Assembly: GCA_024653965.1 (NCBI GenBank) | Contig: JANLGW010000026.1 | Location: forward strand, 59,470-123,469 | Origin: Rhodospirillales bacterium | GTDB taxonomy: Bacteria > Pseudomonadota > Alphaproteobacteria > Rhodospirillales > Magnetovibrionaceae | Length of the DNA stretch: 64,000 bases | Direction: 5' to 3' | Shown here: one piece after another, positions 1-9,129 of the stretch | Position numbering within the stretch: position 1 is the stretch's first letter | Layout of the letters: each line of letters opens with the position of its first letter | The notes under the pieces: model-generated | What the model was told of the DNA's origin: nothing | The model's input: the letters and a program-made list of their open reading frames with translations, nothing else | Database searches by the model: none | Translations under genes and position numbers: made by a program

Positions 1-567
1 GCGCTGGCGGAAATGGATCTCGCCTACGTCCAAGTCAACGACCACACATTGATTGAAGGCACCGCCGACTATGAGCAGTTCTACAGGGCCAGCCCGACGG
101 GTCAGGTGCCAGCCCTTTTTGATTCAGATACCGACGCGGCGCTGTTTGAATCTTCGGCGATCATGGTTTATTTGGCGGAAAAAACAGGCCGCTTCCTACC
201 GCCGCCCAACCAGCCTGGCAAGCGTGCGGAAGTGATCAAGTGGCTGATGTTCGAAGCCGCCAGCCTGACGCCTGCAATGCTCGAAATCTATCATTACACT
301 TTACAGGTCGAAGATGCTCACCCTTACGCCGCCGGACATGCCCGCGCCAATGTACGACGCGCGCTTGGGGCATTACAGGGCGCGCTTGGACTTTCCGGAC
401 GCGATTATCTTGCCGGCGAATATTCCATCGCCGACATGATTGTCTATCCGTGGCTGCCGATCTTGGAAGAATTCACCGGCATTCCCCCCAACGATTACCC
501 CAGGCTGCAAGCCTGGGCCGAACGTGTCGGCGCGCGCGAAGCGGTGAAACGCGCCGAGAACAAATAG
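1..567 (+). CDS. Glutathione S-transferase family protein (5' truncated by window)
   Basis: The reading frame is open back to base 1, so the true start lies outside the window and the ATG at 13 is probably internal. The visible part has the late half of a thioredoxin-like GST N-domain: GQVPAL carries the cis-proline loop and FESSAIMVYLAEK is the glutathione-contacting helix. An all-helical C-domain follows, with the usual N-capping motif region around YSIADMIVYPWL. GSTs of this type conjugate or reduce small electrophiles in the cytoplasm; the substrate cannot be told from sequence. Only about 10-20 N-terminal residues appear to be missing. No operon partner is visible downstream, where a 195 bp gap precedes the chemoreceptor. 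Confidence 0.85.
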   Translation, partial: ALAEMDLAYVQVNDHTLIEGTADYEQFYRASPTGQVPALFDSDTDAALFESSAIMVYLAEKTGRFLPPPNQPGKRAEVIKWLMFEAASLTPAMLEIYHYTLQVEDAHPYAAGHARANVRRALGALQGALGLSGRDYLAGEYSIADMIVYPWLPILEEFTGIPPNDYPRLQAWAERVGAREAVKRAENK

Positions 568-575
568 CCTGCGCA

Positions 576-604
576 CCCAAAAGTAGACATCGCCCCAAAA
601 GTAG
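576..604. repeat. Two direct copies of CCCAAAAGTAG with 18 bp period
   Basis: The 11-mer CCCAAAAGTAG occurs at 576-586 and again at 594-604, just after the GST stop codon. Repeated short motifs of this look occur in the ends of some insertion sequences (for example the IS21 family), so this may be a solo IS end. No transposase remnant is visible nearby, so that reading is only a suggestion. Confidence 0.4.
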
Positions 605-762
605 GTACTAATAATGTCGGGGAATAACTGCGGCGGGGGAAACGCGTGGCGGTTATGCAAATTATATAACGAATACCCATAATATGCACACGGTCTTTCA
701 ATCATGAAAAGGCAGGGTGTTCGTTTGCTATCCCTTCCTTTAACAAAAGGTCGGATGATAAA

Positions 763-2940
763 ATGAAAAACTTGAAAATCAGAACGAGTATTGCTCTTTC
801 ACTATTGTTACCCATTGTTGGCCTCATTGCCTTTGCAGGCACCTTGGTATGGGACAAACAACAAACTGCCGCAGAAATGGAAGGTCTGAACGACCTTGCG
901 CGGCTGGCGCCCGTCATCAGCGGCATGATTCACGAGCTGCAGGTGGAACGCGGAACCGCCGCCATTTTCATCGGCACCAAGGGAAAAGAATTCGCCAAAG
1001 AACTGCCCGAGCAATTCCCCATCACCAACGCCAAAAGTGAAGCACTGATCGCCGCGCTGCACGGCTATGATGCCAGCGTATTCAACACCGCTAAAATTGA
1101 GGCCGATACCGCCACCGACCCGGCACCTGCTCCGGAAGCGTCAAAAACTGCCCCAGAAGCACCAGACGCGCCCGCATCAGAAGCTCTGTTGAAACTAGAG
1201 CCAGGCGTCAGCAACCTGCTGGTTGAAAGAATGAACGTCGCCATCGAGGCCCTGAGCGAGATTCAAACCATTCGGGACAAGACCTTAAAAAAGCGCGCGA
1301 CGGTGCTTAATATGTCGAAATATTACACCGACACCATTGCCAGCCTATTGTCCATCGTCGAAGAAATGACGGTTCTAAGTTCAGATGCCAAAGTCACCAC
1401 CGCCATTGAGGCTTATACCAGCTTTTTGCAGAGCAAAGAACTCGCTGCACGTGAACGTGATTTAGGTAGTGCGGGATTTAACTCTAACAAATTTGTGTTT
1501 CTCGTTCTCAAAAATTTCACTGAACTTGTCGCGCAACAAGAAACGCTGCTGAAAACTTTTGCGATCAATGCAACCGACAAACAAAAGGAATTCCTAGAAA
1601 ACACCCTGGTCGGCAATGCAGTTGATGAAATCGCCCGCATGCGCGTCGTCGCCATCGCCAGCTCACAGGCGGAATTCGATCTGCAGGGCATTACCTCAAA
1701 ACAATGGACCGACACCGCAACCGCCCGGATCAAACTTCTCAAAGTCGTAGAAGACAAACTTTCAGAAGACTTGGTGAGCTTGGTTTCCAACATCCAAAGT
1801 GCCGCCGAAGCGGCTTTTACGACGATATTGATCGTATCCCTGTCTCTTTTGGCCATCACGTTGGTTTTCGTGATGTTCATCGTACGCGGCATTACTCGGC
1901 CGGTTGCCTTGATGACCGGCGCCATGAGCCAATTGGCGAACGGTGATCTGCAGATCGAAGTTCCAGCACTCGGGCGAAAAAATGAAGTCGGCGAAATGGC
2001 CGAAGCGGTGCAGATGTTTAAAAACAACGCCATTCGCACTAAAGAAATCGAAGCCGATGCCGAACGCCACAAGCACAAGGCGGAAGAAGAAAAACGCCAA
2101 ATGATGCTGAAAATGGCCGACGACTTCGAGACCCGTATTGGTGGCGTGGTCAATTCAGTATCCAGCGCTTCGACCGAAATGCAGTGTTCGGCAGAAGCGG
2201 TAACGGAAACAGCAACCCTAACCTCCGAACAATCCGCAGCGGCGGCAGCCGCGGCGGAAGAAGCCTCGACCAATGTGCAAACCGTAGCCAGTGCAGCAGA
2301 GGAACTCTCCAGCTCGATTTCCGAAATATCCCGTCAAGTGGCCCAGTCCACGCGGATCGCGGGCGCTGCAGTTGCCGAAGTTGATGGTGCCAACCATAAA
2401 GTTCAGGGCCTAGCCACAGCGGCGCAAAAAATCGGCGAAGTGGTGGCCTTGATTACCGACATCGCCGACCAGACCAACCTGCTGGCGCTCAACGCTACCA
2501 TCGAAGCGGCGCGCGCCGGCGACGCCGGCAAAGGCTTCGCCGTTGTGGCGTCGGAAGTGAAAAATCTGGCCAACCAAACCGCGCGCGCAACCGAAGAAAT
2601 TTCGGCGCAGATCGGCGGCATTCAAAATGCAACTCAGGACGCGGTGCAAGCGATCGGCTCCATTGGCGGCACCATCGGCCAAATGAACGAGATCGCCTCC
2701 GCCATCGCCGCGGCGGTCGAGGAGCAAGGTGCCGCGACCCAGGAAATTGCCCGCAACGTCGAACAAGCCGCAACAGGAACTCACGAGGTAACGGCGAATA
2801 TTTCGAACGTCAACCAGGGTGCTGCGGAAACGGGCCAATCAGCCCATCAGATGTTGTCCGCCGCCAGCGAACTGAGCCAACAGTCCGAAATCCTGCGTGG
2901 CGAAGTCGACAAGTTCCTGGCTGGCATTCGAAACAACTAA
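763..2940 (+). CDS. Methyl-accepting chemotaxis protein with NIT-type sensor domain
   Basis: A 725-residue transmembrane chemoreceptor. A first membrane helix lies at about residues 8-30. It is followed by a periplasmic helical sensor of the NIT (nitrate/nitrite-sensing-like) type, recognised by the QVERGTAAIFIGTKG stretch near residue 60. A second membrane helix is at about 350-374, then HAMP (about 375-430) and a full MA signalling domain. The signalling hairpin tip is recognisable (DIADQTNLLALNATIEAARA), so it should bind CheA/CheW. An Ala/Pro/Glu-rich insert at about residues 115-145 interrupts the sensor, which is unusual. There is no C-terminal NWETF-like pentapeptide for CheR docking. 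The gene stands alone. The ligand is not known; NIT homology alone does not prove nitrate sensing. Confidence 0.93.
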   Translation: MKNLKIRTSIALSLLLPIVGLIAFAGTLVWDKQQTAAEMEGLNDLARLAPVISGMIHELQVERGTAAIFIGTKGKEFAKELPEQFPITNAKSEALIAALHGYDASVFNTAKIEADTATDPAPAPEASKTAPEAPDAPASEALLKLEPGVSNLLVERMNVAIEALSEIQTIRDKTLKKRATVLNMSKYYTDTIASLLSIVEEMTVLSSDAKVTTAIEAYTSFLQSKELAARERDLGSAGFNSNKFVFLVLKNFTELVAQQETLLKTFAINATDKQKEFLENTLVGNAVDEIARMRVVAIASSQAEFDLQGITSKQWTDTATARIKLLKVVEDKLSEDLVSLVSNIQSAAEAAFTTILIVSLSLLAITLVFVMFIVRGITRPVALMTGAMSQLANGDLQIEVPALGRKNEVGEMAEAVQMFKNNAIRTKEIEADAERHKHKAEEEKRQMMLKMADDFETRIGGVVNSVSSASTEMQCSAEAVTETATLTSEQSAAAAAAAEEASTNVQTVASAAEELSSSISEISRQVAQSTRIAGAAVAEVDGANHKVQGLATAAQKIGEVVALITDIADQTNLLALNATIEAARAGDAGKGFAVVASEVKNLANQTARATEEISAQIGGIQNATQDAVQAIGSIGGTIGQMNEIASAIAAAVEEQGAATQEIARNVEQAATGTHEVTANISNVNQGAAETGQSAHQMLSAASELSQQSEILRGEVDKFLAGIRNN

Positions 2941-2970
2941 GGAACTCAACCGTTTAACCAAGCTCAGAGC

Positions 2971-3876
2971 CTACTGTGCGATAAATGCCTCGATTGCGTC
3001 GGCCACATCCTCGGCGAACAAGTCGCGGAAAAAGTGGTCGGCGCCGTCGATCACCACAAGTTCAACGGTGCCCGCTTCAGCCAAGGGTTTGGTCGCGTCG
3101 ATCAACCCTTCGACCACGGTGTCCTCGGTACCCGCAATCACCAGCGTGGGTTTGCCGATCGTGCCCATCAGGTTCGGCGTGTGCATCCGTTCGTCCACCT
3201 GGTAGTAACTGACAAAACTTGCCGCCGTTACGTCCGCACCGGGACAGTACAACACCCCCATGCCCTTCAGCACCGTATCGCCCTTGCCTGCATCAACCAA
3301 CGCCTTAGCCTCGGCCATGGCGTCCTTAAGGGCGCGTTTGTGATTTTTCTCAAAGCCCCGAGATTCTTTGGCTGCATCGTAGGTGGCAGGGGCAATGAGC
3401 ACCACCTTGGACACGGCCGCATCCGGTTCGCGCGCGGCAAACCAAGCGGTCTGATTGCCACCCCGCGAATGTCCGGCCAGTACGATATTCGCAGCACCCT
3501 TTTCCTTCGCCCAGTTCAGCCACTCGCCAATCTCAACAAATGCATCCGAATGTTTGTGGGTGCTGGGCACAGCGCAATCATACATCCCCTTGCGATCGCT
3601 CACGCCTAAACTCAACGTCGGCGCCAGCGAACTGATGCCGCGTTGTTTGAGCGCATCCTGCAGCGCCACGATAATTTCCATTTTATTGTGCGCCAACGTG
3701 CCATGGGTCAACAACACCACGCCATCGGCCATGGTTTTGCCGTCGGCCAGTTCCAAATTGGCATGCAGCGCCAAACCGCTTGAAGCTTTAATAGCGACAT
3801 CTTCCGCATGGACAAAAACTATGCTGGCCATCAGAAAAGTTGTGGAAACTACAGTCGTTTTCAGGATGTTGAACAT
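2971..3876 (-). CDS. Secreted alpha/beta-hydrolase
   Basis: A protein of 301 residues from the ATG at 3876, chosen because a GGAGAG ribosome site lies about 8 bases upstream and the sequence then starts with a clean signal peptide (MFNILKTTVVSTTFLMASIV, cleaved after the VHA region). The mature part is an alpha/beta-hydrolase: the nucleophile elbow is GHSRGG, the oxyanion-side motif is LLTHGT, and a late DGADHFF supplies the catalytic His. It probably acts on an ester or similar bond in the periplasm; the substrate is unknown. It is convergent with the chemoreceptor (30 bp between stops) and has no obvious partner. Confidence 0.8.
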   Translation of the reverse strand: MFNILKTTVVSTTFLMASIVFVHAEDVAIKASSGLALHANLELADGKTMADGVVLLTHGTLAHNKMEIIVALQDALKQRGISSLAPTLSLGVSDRKGMYDCAVPSTHKHSDAFVEIGEWLNWAKEKGAANIVLAGHSRGGNQTAWFAAREPDAAVSKVVLIAPATYDAAKESRGFEKNHKRALKDAMAEAKALVDAGKGDTVLKGMGVLYCPGADVTAASFVSYYQVDERMHTPNLMGTIGKPTLVIAGTEDTVVEGLIDATKPLAEAGTVELVVIDGADHFFRDLFAEDVADAIEAFIAQ

Positions 3877-4008
3877 GTTAGAAGCTCTCCCGCCTTGCCC
3901 CATTTTGGTGCTATTTATGTGTTAGGCATGGTATAGCAGATTACGCGATTCCGACATAGGATTTATGCGCATGTGCTAATGTATGAATTTGGACGATAAT
4001 CGGGACAA

Positions 4009-6348
4009 ATGCCCCGCAAAAGATACGCCTTTAAGACCACAATCCCCCGCCAGCGTCTGATAACCGCGCTGTGCGCGGGTGTACTGCTGTCTGCATCCCC
4101 CTTTTCGCTGTCTCCTCTTTCTTTTTCGGCATTTTCCATTTTAGGGCACCCGACATGGATTGCCGTCGCCCATGCACAACAGCTTGACCGCGCCACTCAG
4201 GTTTTGTTTTTGGCTGTAGAAAAAAACGATCTGCCCGGCGTACAGGCTGCCGTCAATGGCGGTGCGGACATCACGGCGCGCCAAATTAACGGCATGCAGG
4301 CTGTTGATCTGGCAATCGAGCGCGGCTATTTCGACATCGCACATTACCTGATTTCGGTACGCAACCAGATTGATGCCCAGGGGAAACCCGCCAAACCCGC
4401 GCCATCGCTCCAACAACTAGCTCAGGACCAACGCGCCAAGCAGGGAGTTTCACCCGCGCCGCAGTCTCCCGCCGCCGCTGTCCCACCGGCTCCTGAAATT
4501 CCCGCTGGCACGCCCAATCCTTTCGACGCCCCACGCGCCAGCGACGGCTTGCCCGTCATCGGCGATGTGCGCGAGCCGACCGTCGTCCCCGAAAAGACCA
4601 CGACCGAAGTAGCCACACTGGAAAAGCCTCAAGCCGCCGATGCGCCCGCTAAGACAGATACCCCCGCTTCCACTCCGGCAGATTCGCTGGCCGACACTCC
4701 GACCAAGCCATCTGCGACAAAATCTTTCTTTTCCACATTTACCGACTTTTTCAAGCCACCCAATACCACGGGCATTGTGCGTCGGGACACCAGCCTCACC
4801 ACTAAAGAACAAGACACGTTGACGGACGAAGAGCTCAACAAACAGCTCAAAGAGATCGACGCGGCAATGGGCGATGCCCTCATCAAGGGACCGGCAGTAC
4901 CGATATCGCCCGAGGAATTGGCGCGAGAACTTCCCCCTGCGCCGGAAATTCCCGCAGACGCCGCCGCGTCAGAGGGTGTTCCGTATGAAACCCCCGCATT
5001 ACCGCCTTACCGTGTCACTTCGCCTGGAGCCCCGACAACGCAAAGCCCTGAAGTCTCTAGCAAAGATGCTTTTGGAGACCTTGAAGTTGCGGATGTCACA
5101 GCAAAGGACAATAAGCCTGCGACAAGCAGTCCGCCCGGAAAAAGCAGTGCAAGCAAAACCACCATTGCCAATGTCCTCGACACGGACCTTCCGTTCAATG
5201 GCGGGGTGGACCCCGATATTCTCGCTTTGCTCGGCATGAAAAGCCCTGACAAACCTACATCCGAACCCGCCACCACCGGCGATCAAGTTGCCGAGGCCGA
5301 TCCATTCGCCAGCCCATCGGCACCGAGCGACCCCTTCGCCACGCCTCCATCGGGCGGCAAGCCCGACAGTGTCGCGAGCGTTCTCGAAGGCATCGGTGAG
5401 CCGAAGGACGTTCCAACCCTTAAAACGAATAAACCCTCGCTTCCTAGGGATAAACCCACCGGTGGCGTCATTGATCCTTTCGCGACGCCTGCGGAAAGCG
5501 CAGGAGATCCCTTCGCAGCGCCAGCACCCGACACGAGCGGTCCCATTGCGCCGGCAGACCCCTTCGCCACGCCCGTGCCCCCTAAAGAAGGTGAAGTTGA
5601 CGAATTGGCCGGTCTGCTAGAAGGCGTCGGCGAAAAAGTGGCGTCGAAACAAGACGGCTGGGACGTCAAGGAAGTGGAAAACGCCGCCCAGGCTGGGCAG
5701 ATTCCGGCATTGAGCGAAATCAACCCCACCGGGAAACCTCTGGACGGCGTCGTGTTGACGCTAGGTGCAGAGGCGGTCATCGGCCAAGAGGTCGGCGAAG
5801 AACGCTTGAAACTGATGGAACAAGAAACCATTCACAAACCCTGCCTAAAAAAGGGCGGACCGGAAACGGTATTCTGCGTCGACAAAGTAAGTTGGCCGTT
5901 TGAACTGGAAGAAGACTTCTTAGTCGATACCATCATGTACCAAGGCACGCGCAGCATTTCGCGTTATGACGCTGGGCGCGCGAGCAACTTCCACGCCCTA
6001 TTCAACACCGGCTCATTTGCCAAAGTGGTGAATTATTACATCTCGCGTTTTGGCCAGCCGACAGAAAAAATTGACCGCGCGATCGCACCTCTGGCCCAGC
6101 CCCGGCGCGACAATGCAACCTACATGTGGCACAGCCGCGAAGCCGGAACCGATTCCATCGTAACGTTGGAAATTCGCCAATTCGACGATGCGCGCAGCGG
6201 TTTTCCCGATACCCGACGCGGCGCGGTCTTGCTCTATCGCGAACACGCGGGCGAAATTTTTCCCCTATTGTCACAGTTGGAATTGATGGTGTTGAAGGAT
6301 GACGGAGAAATAAACTTGGCGCCCAAAACGCCTGAGTCTGTATGGTAA
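4009..6348 (+). CDS. Secreted ankyrin-repeat, proline-rich protein of unknown function
   Basis: A protein of 779 residues with three visible parts. Residues 1-57 form a long-n-region signal peptide ending at AVAHAQQ. Residues about 60-120 carry one to two ankyrin repeats (FLAVEKNDLPGVQAAVNGG and a following DLAIERGYFDIAHYLI). A long low-complexity Pro/Ala/Asp linker follows, with recurrent DPFATP/DPFASP/DPFAAP blocks between about residues 430 and 525 and two paired LEGIGE/LEGVGE segments. The last 200 residues are a more ordinary globular domain with two or three cysteines (KPCLKKGGPETVFCVD). I recognise the ankyrin part but not the C-domain. It is convergent with the phytoene-synthase-like gene, whose stop is 1 bp away. 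Confidence 0.75.
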   Translation: MPRKRYAFKTTIPRQRLITALCAGVLLSASPFSLSPLSFSAFSILGHPTWIAVAHAQQLDRATQVLFLAVEKNDLPGVQAAVNGGADITARQINGMQAVDLAIERGYFDIAHYLISVRNQIDAQGKPAKPAPSLQQLAQDQRAKQGVSPAPQSPAAAVPPAPEIPAGTPNPFDAPRASDGLPVIGDVREPTVVPEKTTTEVATLEKPQAADAPAKTDTPASTPADSLADTPTKPSATKSFFSTFTDFFKPPNTTGIVRRDTSLTTKEQDTLTDEELNKQLKEIDAAMGDALIKGPAVPISPEELARELPPAPEIPADAAASEGVPYETPALPPYRVTSPGAPTTQSPEVSSKDAFGDLEVADVTAKDNKPATSSPPGKSSASKTTIANVLDTDLPFNGGVDPDILALLGMKSPDKPTSEPATTGDQVAEADPFASPSAPSDPFATPPSGGKPDSVASVLEGIGEPKDVPTLKTNKPSLPRDKPTGGVIDPFATPAESAGDPFAAPAPDTSGPIAPADPFATPVPPKEGEVDELAGLLEGVGEKVASKQDGWDVKEVENAAQAGQIPALSEINPTGKPLDGVVLTLGAEAVIGQEVGEERLKLMEQETIHKPCLKKGGPETVFCVDKVSWPFELEEDFLVDTIMYQGTRSISRYDAGRASNFHALFNTGSFAKVVNYYISRFGQPTEKIDRAIAPLAQPRRDNATYMWHSREAGTDSIVTLEIRQFDDARSGFPDTRRGAVLLYREHAGEIFPLLSQLELMVLKDDGEINLAPKTPESVW

Positions 6349-6349
6349 A

Positions 6350-7081
6350 TCAGAAACGACCCGCGATGCTGCCCCACCATACACCGAGCACCGCCACCGC
6401 CCCCAAAGGGTCATGAATATTGCCGAGCCTACGTTCCGCCGCTCGCGCCAGCAACAGCACCGGCAATGCGGCGCGGCGCTGAGTTTTACTGACCTCCGGC
6501 GACATCACACGGGCACGCGCCCCGGCCACCCATCCTTGAGCATGGGCGCACAATGCAGCAGCGTCCTCGTTTGAAGCTAAACGAAGCCCCTCTCTCAACA
6601 CTTCCGCCACAACCCAAGACGAAACGACATCCTGTGCGGCCTGACGGACCGCCGCATCCGTGACACCCAAAACGCTCAACAACAAATCGGCCAACACTCC
6701 GCCGCTACGGCGCGCATGATCCACATGCTGCGCCACATCCGCCGCCCCATCATCCAAGTCAAAGTTGCGCGCCTCGACCAAGCCGCGCAGGGCTGTCATA
6801 TCCAGCCTCAAGGGAGCCAACGCCTGGGCGACCGGGTGCGATGGCGGCCTGCCGCCAACCACGCCGGGCATCACATCCATCCACCATTGCAGACGGATGC
6901 GCCCCAGCATCGGCTCGGAAACCGACTGAATGGTGCGCGCCAGTTCAGCATCCAACGCCAGCACCGCCAACAGCCCGGCATGACTGCCCTTGGGCGCGCT
7001 CAAGGCCGCCAGATAAGGGCCACGGCGCGTGCGGGCCAAGCGCAAGATTTCCGGGTCAAGATGCTTCATGGCCTCACTCAT
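6350..7081 (-). CDS. Squalene/phytoene synthase-like protein (NDUFAF6-type)
   Basis: A 243-residue protein of the trans-isoprenyl diphosphate synthase (head-to-head) fold. It is shorter than real squalene or phytoene synthases and lacks both Asp-rich metal motifs: the first-helix signature is AELARTIQSVSEPMLGRIRLQWW, with no DxxxD. This matches the family that includes the mitochondrial complex I assembly factor NDUFAF6, so a catalytic synthase role is unlikely. In many alphaproteobacteria the homologue sits right after secDF and the Mth938 gene (an NDUFAF3 relative); here the two are in the same neighbourhood but separated by sodB, cytochrome and TetR genes. Confidence 0.75.
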   Translation of the reverse strand: MSEAMKHLDPEILRLARTRRGPYLAALSAPKGSHAGLLAVLALDAELARTIQSVSEPMLGRIRLQWWMDVMPGVVGGRPPSHPVAQALAPLRLDMTALRGLVEARNFDLDDGAADVAQHVDHARRSGGVLADLLLSVLGVTDAAVRQAAQDVVSSWVVAEVLREGLRLASNEDAAALCAHAQGWVAGARARVMSPEVSKTQRRAALPVLLLARAAERRLGNIHDPLGAVAVLGVWWGSIAGRF

Positions 7082-7220
7082 ACCCTATATTTCGTCGAAA
7101 TTGGGAGAGTTTACGCCCAAAAGGGAATGTAAATCTCCAATTGAAATCCCTGAGAGAAACACTATGTTTTGGACATTCGTTTAGAACGTTTCAAACACTC
7201 AAAACACGATGAGGTCCCCA

Positions 7221-7817
7221 ATGGCTTTTGAACTTCCCGCCCTTCCCTACGCTAAAACCGCGTTAGAGCCGCATATTTCGGCCAACACCTTCGATTTTCA
7301 CCACGGCAAGCATCACAACACCTATGTGGTGAACTTGAACAACCTGACCGCCGATACCGACATGGCGGCCATGAGCCTCGAAGACATCATGAAGGCCACC
7401 GCAGGCAATGCGGCCAAGGCGGGCATCTTCAACAATGCCGCCCAGGTGTGGAACCACACCTTTTTTTGGAACTCCATGAAACCCAAAGGCGGCGGCAAAC
7501 CGACCGGCGCCATTGCCGACGCCATCAACGCCGCTTTCGGCGATTATGATAAATTCAAGGAAGCCTTCAAGACCGCTGGCATGACCCAATTCGGCAGCGG
7601 CTGGGCTTGGCTGGCCGCCAAAGGCGGTAAGCTTGAAGTTCTCAAGACGCCGAATGCGGAATGCCCACTGACCAACGGTTATACCCCGATCCTCACCTGC
7701 GACGTTTGGGAACACGCCTATTACTTGGATTATCAGAACCGCCGCCCGGATTTTCTGGAAGCGTTCCTGACCCACTTGGTCAACTGGGATTTCGCCAACG
7801 CCAATTTGAAGGGCTAA
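7221..7817 (+). CDS. sodB: Superoxide dismutase (Fe/Mn family, Fe-type)
   Basis: A protein of 198 residues from the ATG at 7221. An in-frame ATG at 7209 exists, but the TGAGG just before 7221 makes the later start better and gives the standard N-terminus MAFELPALPY. All four metal ligands are recognisable: His in FDFHHGKHH, His in WNHTFFWNSM, Asp in the LTCDVWEHAYYLDYQNRR block and the His of the same block. The FFW and the AQ...W patterns favour the iron-type cytoplasmic enzyme, which dismutates superoxide to peroxide and oxygen. It is a single-gene transcription unit closed by a strong terminator. Confidence 0.95.
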   Translation: MAFELPALPYAKTALEPHISANTFDFHHGKHHNTYVVNLNNLTADTDMAAMSLEDIMKATAGNAAKAGIFNNAAQVWNHTFFWNSMKPKGGGKPTGAIADAINAAFGDYDKFKEAFKTAGMTQFGSGWAWLAAKGGKLEVLKTPNAECPLTNGYTPILTCDVWEHAYYLDYQNRRPDFLEAFLTHLVNWDFANANLKG

Positions 7818-7835
7818 ACCTTCACCCCGTACAAT

Positions 7836-7875
7836 AAAAAAAGCCCGGCGGTTCATCCCACCGGGCTTTTTTTTA
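7836..7875. terminator. Rho-independent terminator, likely bidirectional
   Basis: A stem AAGCCCGGCGG / CCACCGGGCTT with a short loop, flanked by A-rich sequence on one side and a run of eight T on the other. It can end sodB on the plus strand and the cytochrome gene on the minus strand, since both converge here. Confidence 0.9.
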
Positions 7876-7891
7876 TTTCAAGCGAACGGCG

Positions 7892-8344
7892 TCACTCGTT
7901 CAGGCGGTAAGCCGCATGACAGGCAACGCATTTAGCAAGGTTCGTTTCTAAACCTGCCAGCACCGCTTCGGCGCCGATTTCGGCGGCAAGCGCCACTTCG
8001 TCGAACCCCTCATGGGTTGAAAAGCCTAACGTTTTGAATGCCATAGGCAATTTCAGCACCAATCCCGCCGGGGCAGCGCCCGCCTCGGCCATGCCGACGC
8101 GGTGCGCGCTTTCCTTCACCGCATTCATATCGCCAGCATTAACCGCAGCGATGATTTCCTGAACAGCCGCCAGCAGGGCGCGCATTTCACCCAAAACGAG
8201 ATTGCGCTCGTCGGTAGTCAATTGAATGGCCTCGCGTCCGTCTTCTGCGATAACCGTCGATCCTGTTATGAATTTGAAACCGACAAAAGCGGCGGAGGCG
8301 ACCCACAACAAGAGAGCGACGATGGCGAGGGTTTTAGCGTTCAT
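7892..8344 (-). CDS. Membrane-anchored or exported cytochrome c'-type protein
   Basis: 150 residues. An uncleaved or cleaved N-terminal hydrophobic helix (residues 5-25) is followed by a helical bundle and a single haem c motif close to the C-terminus, CVACHAAYR. A CxxCH in the last ten residues of a four-helix protein is the hallmark of the cytochrome c'/c-556 group. Those are periplasmic electron carriers or NO/CO-binding proteins. It converges with sodB and is followed upstream by the TetR gene only 9 bp away, so the regulator and cytochrome are probably one transcription unit. Confidence 0.8.
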   Translation of the reverse strand: MNAKTLAIVALLLWVASAAFVGFKFITGSTVIAEDGREAIQLTTDERNLVLGEMRALLAAVQEIIAAVNAGDMNAVKESAHRVGMAEAGAAPAGLVLKLPMAFKTLGFSTHEGFDEVALAAEIGAEAVLAGLETNLAKCVACHAAYRLNE

Positions 8345-8353
8345 GGTAATATC

Positions 8354-8986
8354 CTATTTCAATGGGGTGGAATTGTTTTGAGCGGATAACGCAGGCTTGA
8401 CCAACGCCCAGATCACGTCGGCTTGGGATTTTAAATCGAAGCTGCGATCGAACAGCATCCACCGCAGCGCGGCCCCCTGCACCAAGGTGACAAAGGCCTG
8501 ACCGATCAAAGCAGGGTCCACGCCGACGTCAATAGAGCCGTCTTTAACGCCTTCCATCACCAGCGCCGCCACCCGGCCCGCAAAGGACTTCATCAACTCA
8601 CGCACATCGGCCTTCAGCGTTGCATCGCCCGCGTGCAAACCATCGGAAAACAGCAGCGCCGGAATGCCCCGGTTGTCCTGAACGAAGCCCAGATGCGCCA
8701 CGGCCAGGCGTTTCAGGCGCTCAGCCGCCGAGGTGGTTTTGTCTTCAAAAATCGGCCCCAGCGCGGCATGAACAGAGCGACGGATTTCAGCGATGGCCTC
8801 ACGAAATACGGCGTCACGGGTGGCAAAATGGCGAAACACGGTCGCCTGAGAGACGCCCATGGCATCCGCAATGGCCTGAGCCGAAACGTTACTCGCGCCG
8901 ACCTCTGCCGCCAGCTTTAAGGCAGTCTGGGCGATTTCCACCCGGCGTTCCTCGTGGCTTTTGCGTTTCGTCACCTGCCCATCCAT
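8354..8986 (-). CDS. TetR/AcrR family transcriptional regulator
   Basis: 210 residues. The N-terminal helix-turn-helix is clear (AIADAMGVSQATVFRHFATR at about 40-60), followed by a helical ligand/dimerisation domain of standard length. It reads into the cytochrome c'-like gene with a 9 bp gap, so it may control that gene and itself. The 40 bp ahead of its start are AT-rich and hold an imperfect inverted repeat (AGTAT...ATTACT), a possible but unproven operator. The effector is unknown. Confidence 0.88.
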   Translation of the reverse strand: MDGQVTKRKSHEERRVEIAQTALKLAAEVGASNVSAQAIADAMGVSQATVFRHFATRDAVFREAIAEIRRSVHAALGPIFEDKTTSAAERLKRLAVAHLGFVQDNRGIPALLFSDGLHAGDATLKADVRELMKSFAGRVAALVMEGVKDGSIDVGVDPALIGQAFVTLVQGAALRWMLFDRSFDLKSQADVIWALVKPALSAQNNSTPLK

Positions 8987-9129
8987 GCCTCACCCCACCA
9001 TCAAAAAACAAGTATGTGCTTAATTACTAACATATAAAGCCAAAAAAGATCAATGGCTTTGGCACGGTAGCCCACTGTCGACTTAATCCATGATCTGATG
9101 AAGGGTGCCCAACAGAATGCCCAGGCGCT

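Noticed and set aside
8987..9027. TetR operator upstream of the TetR gene
   Set aside because: The inverted repeat is imperfect and short; left as a remark in the gene entry rather than a feature.
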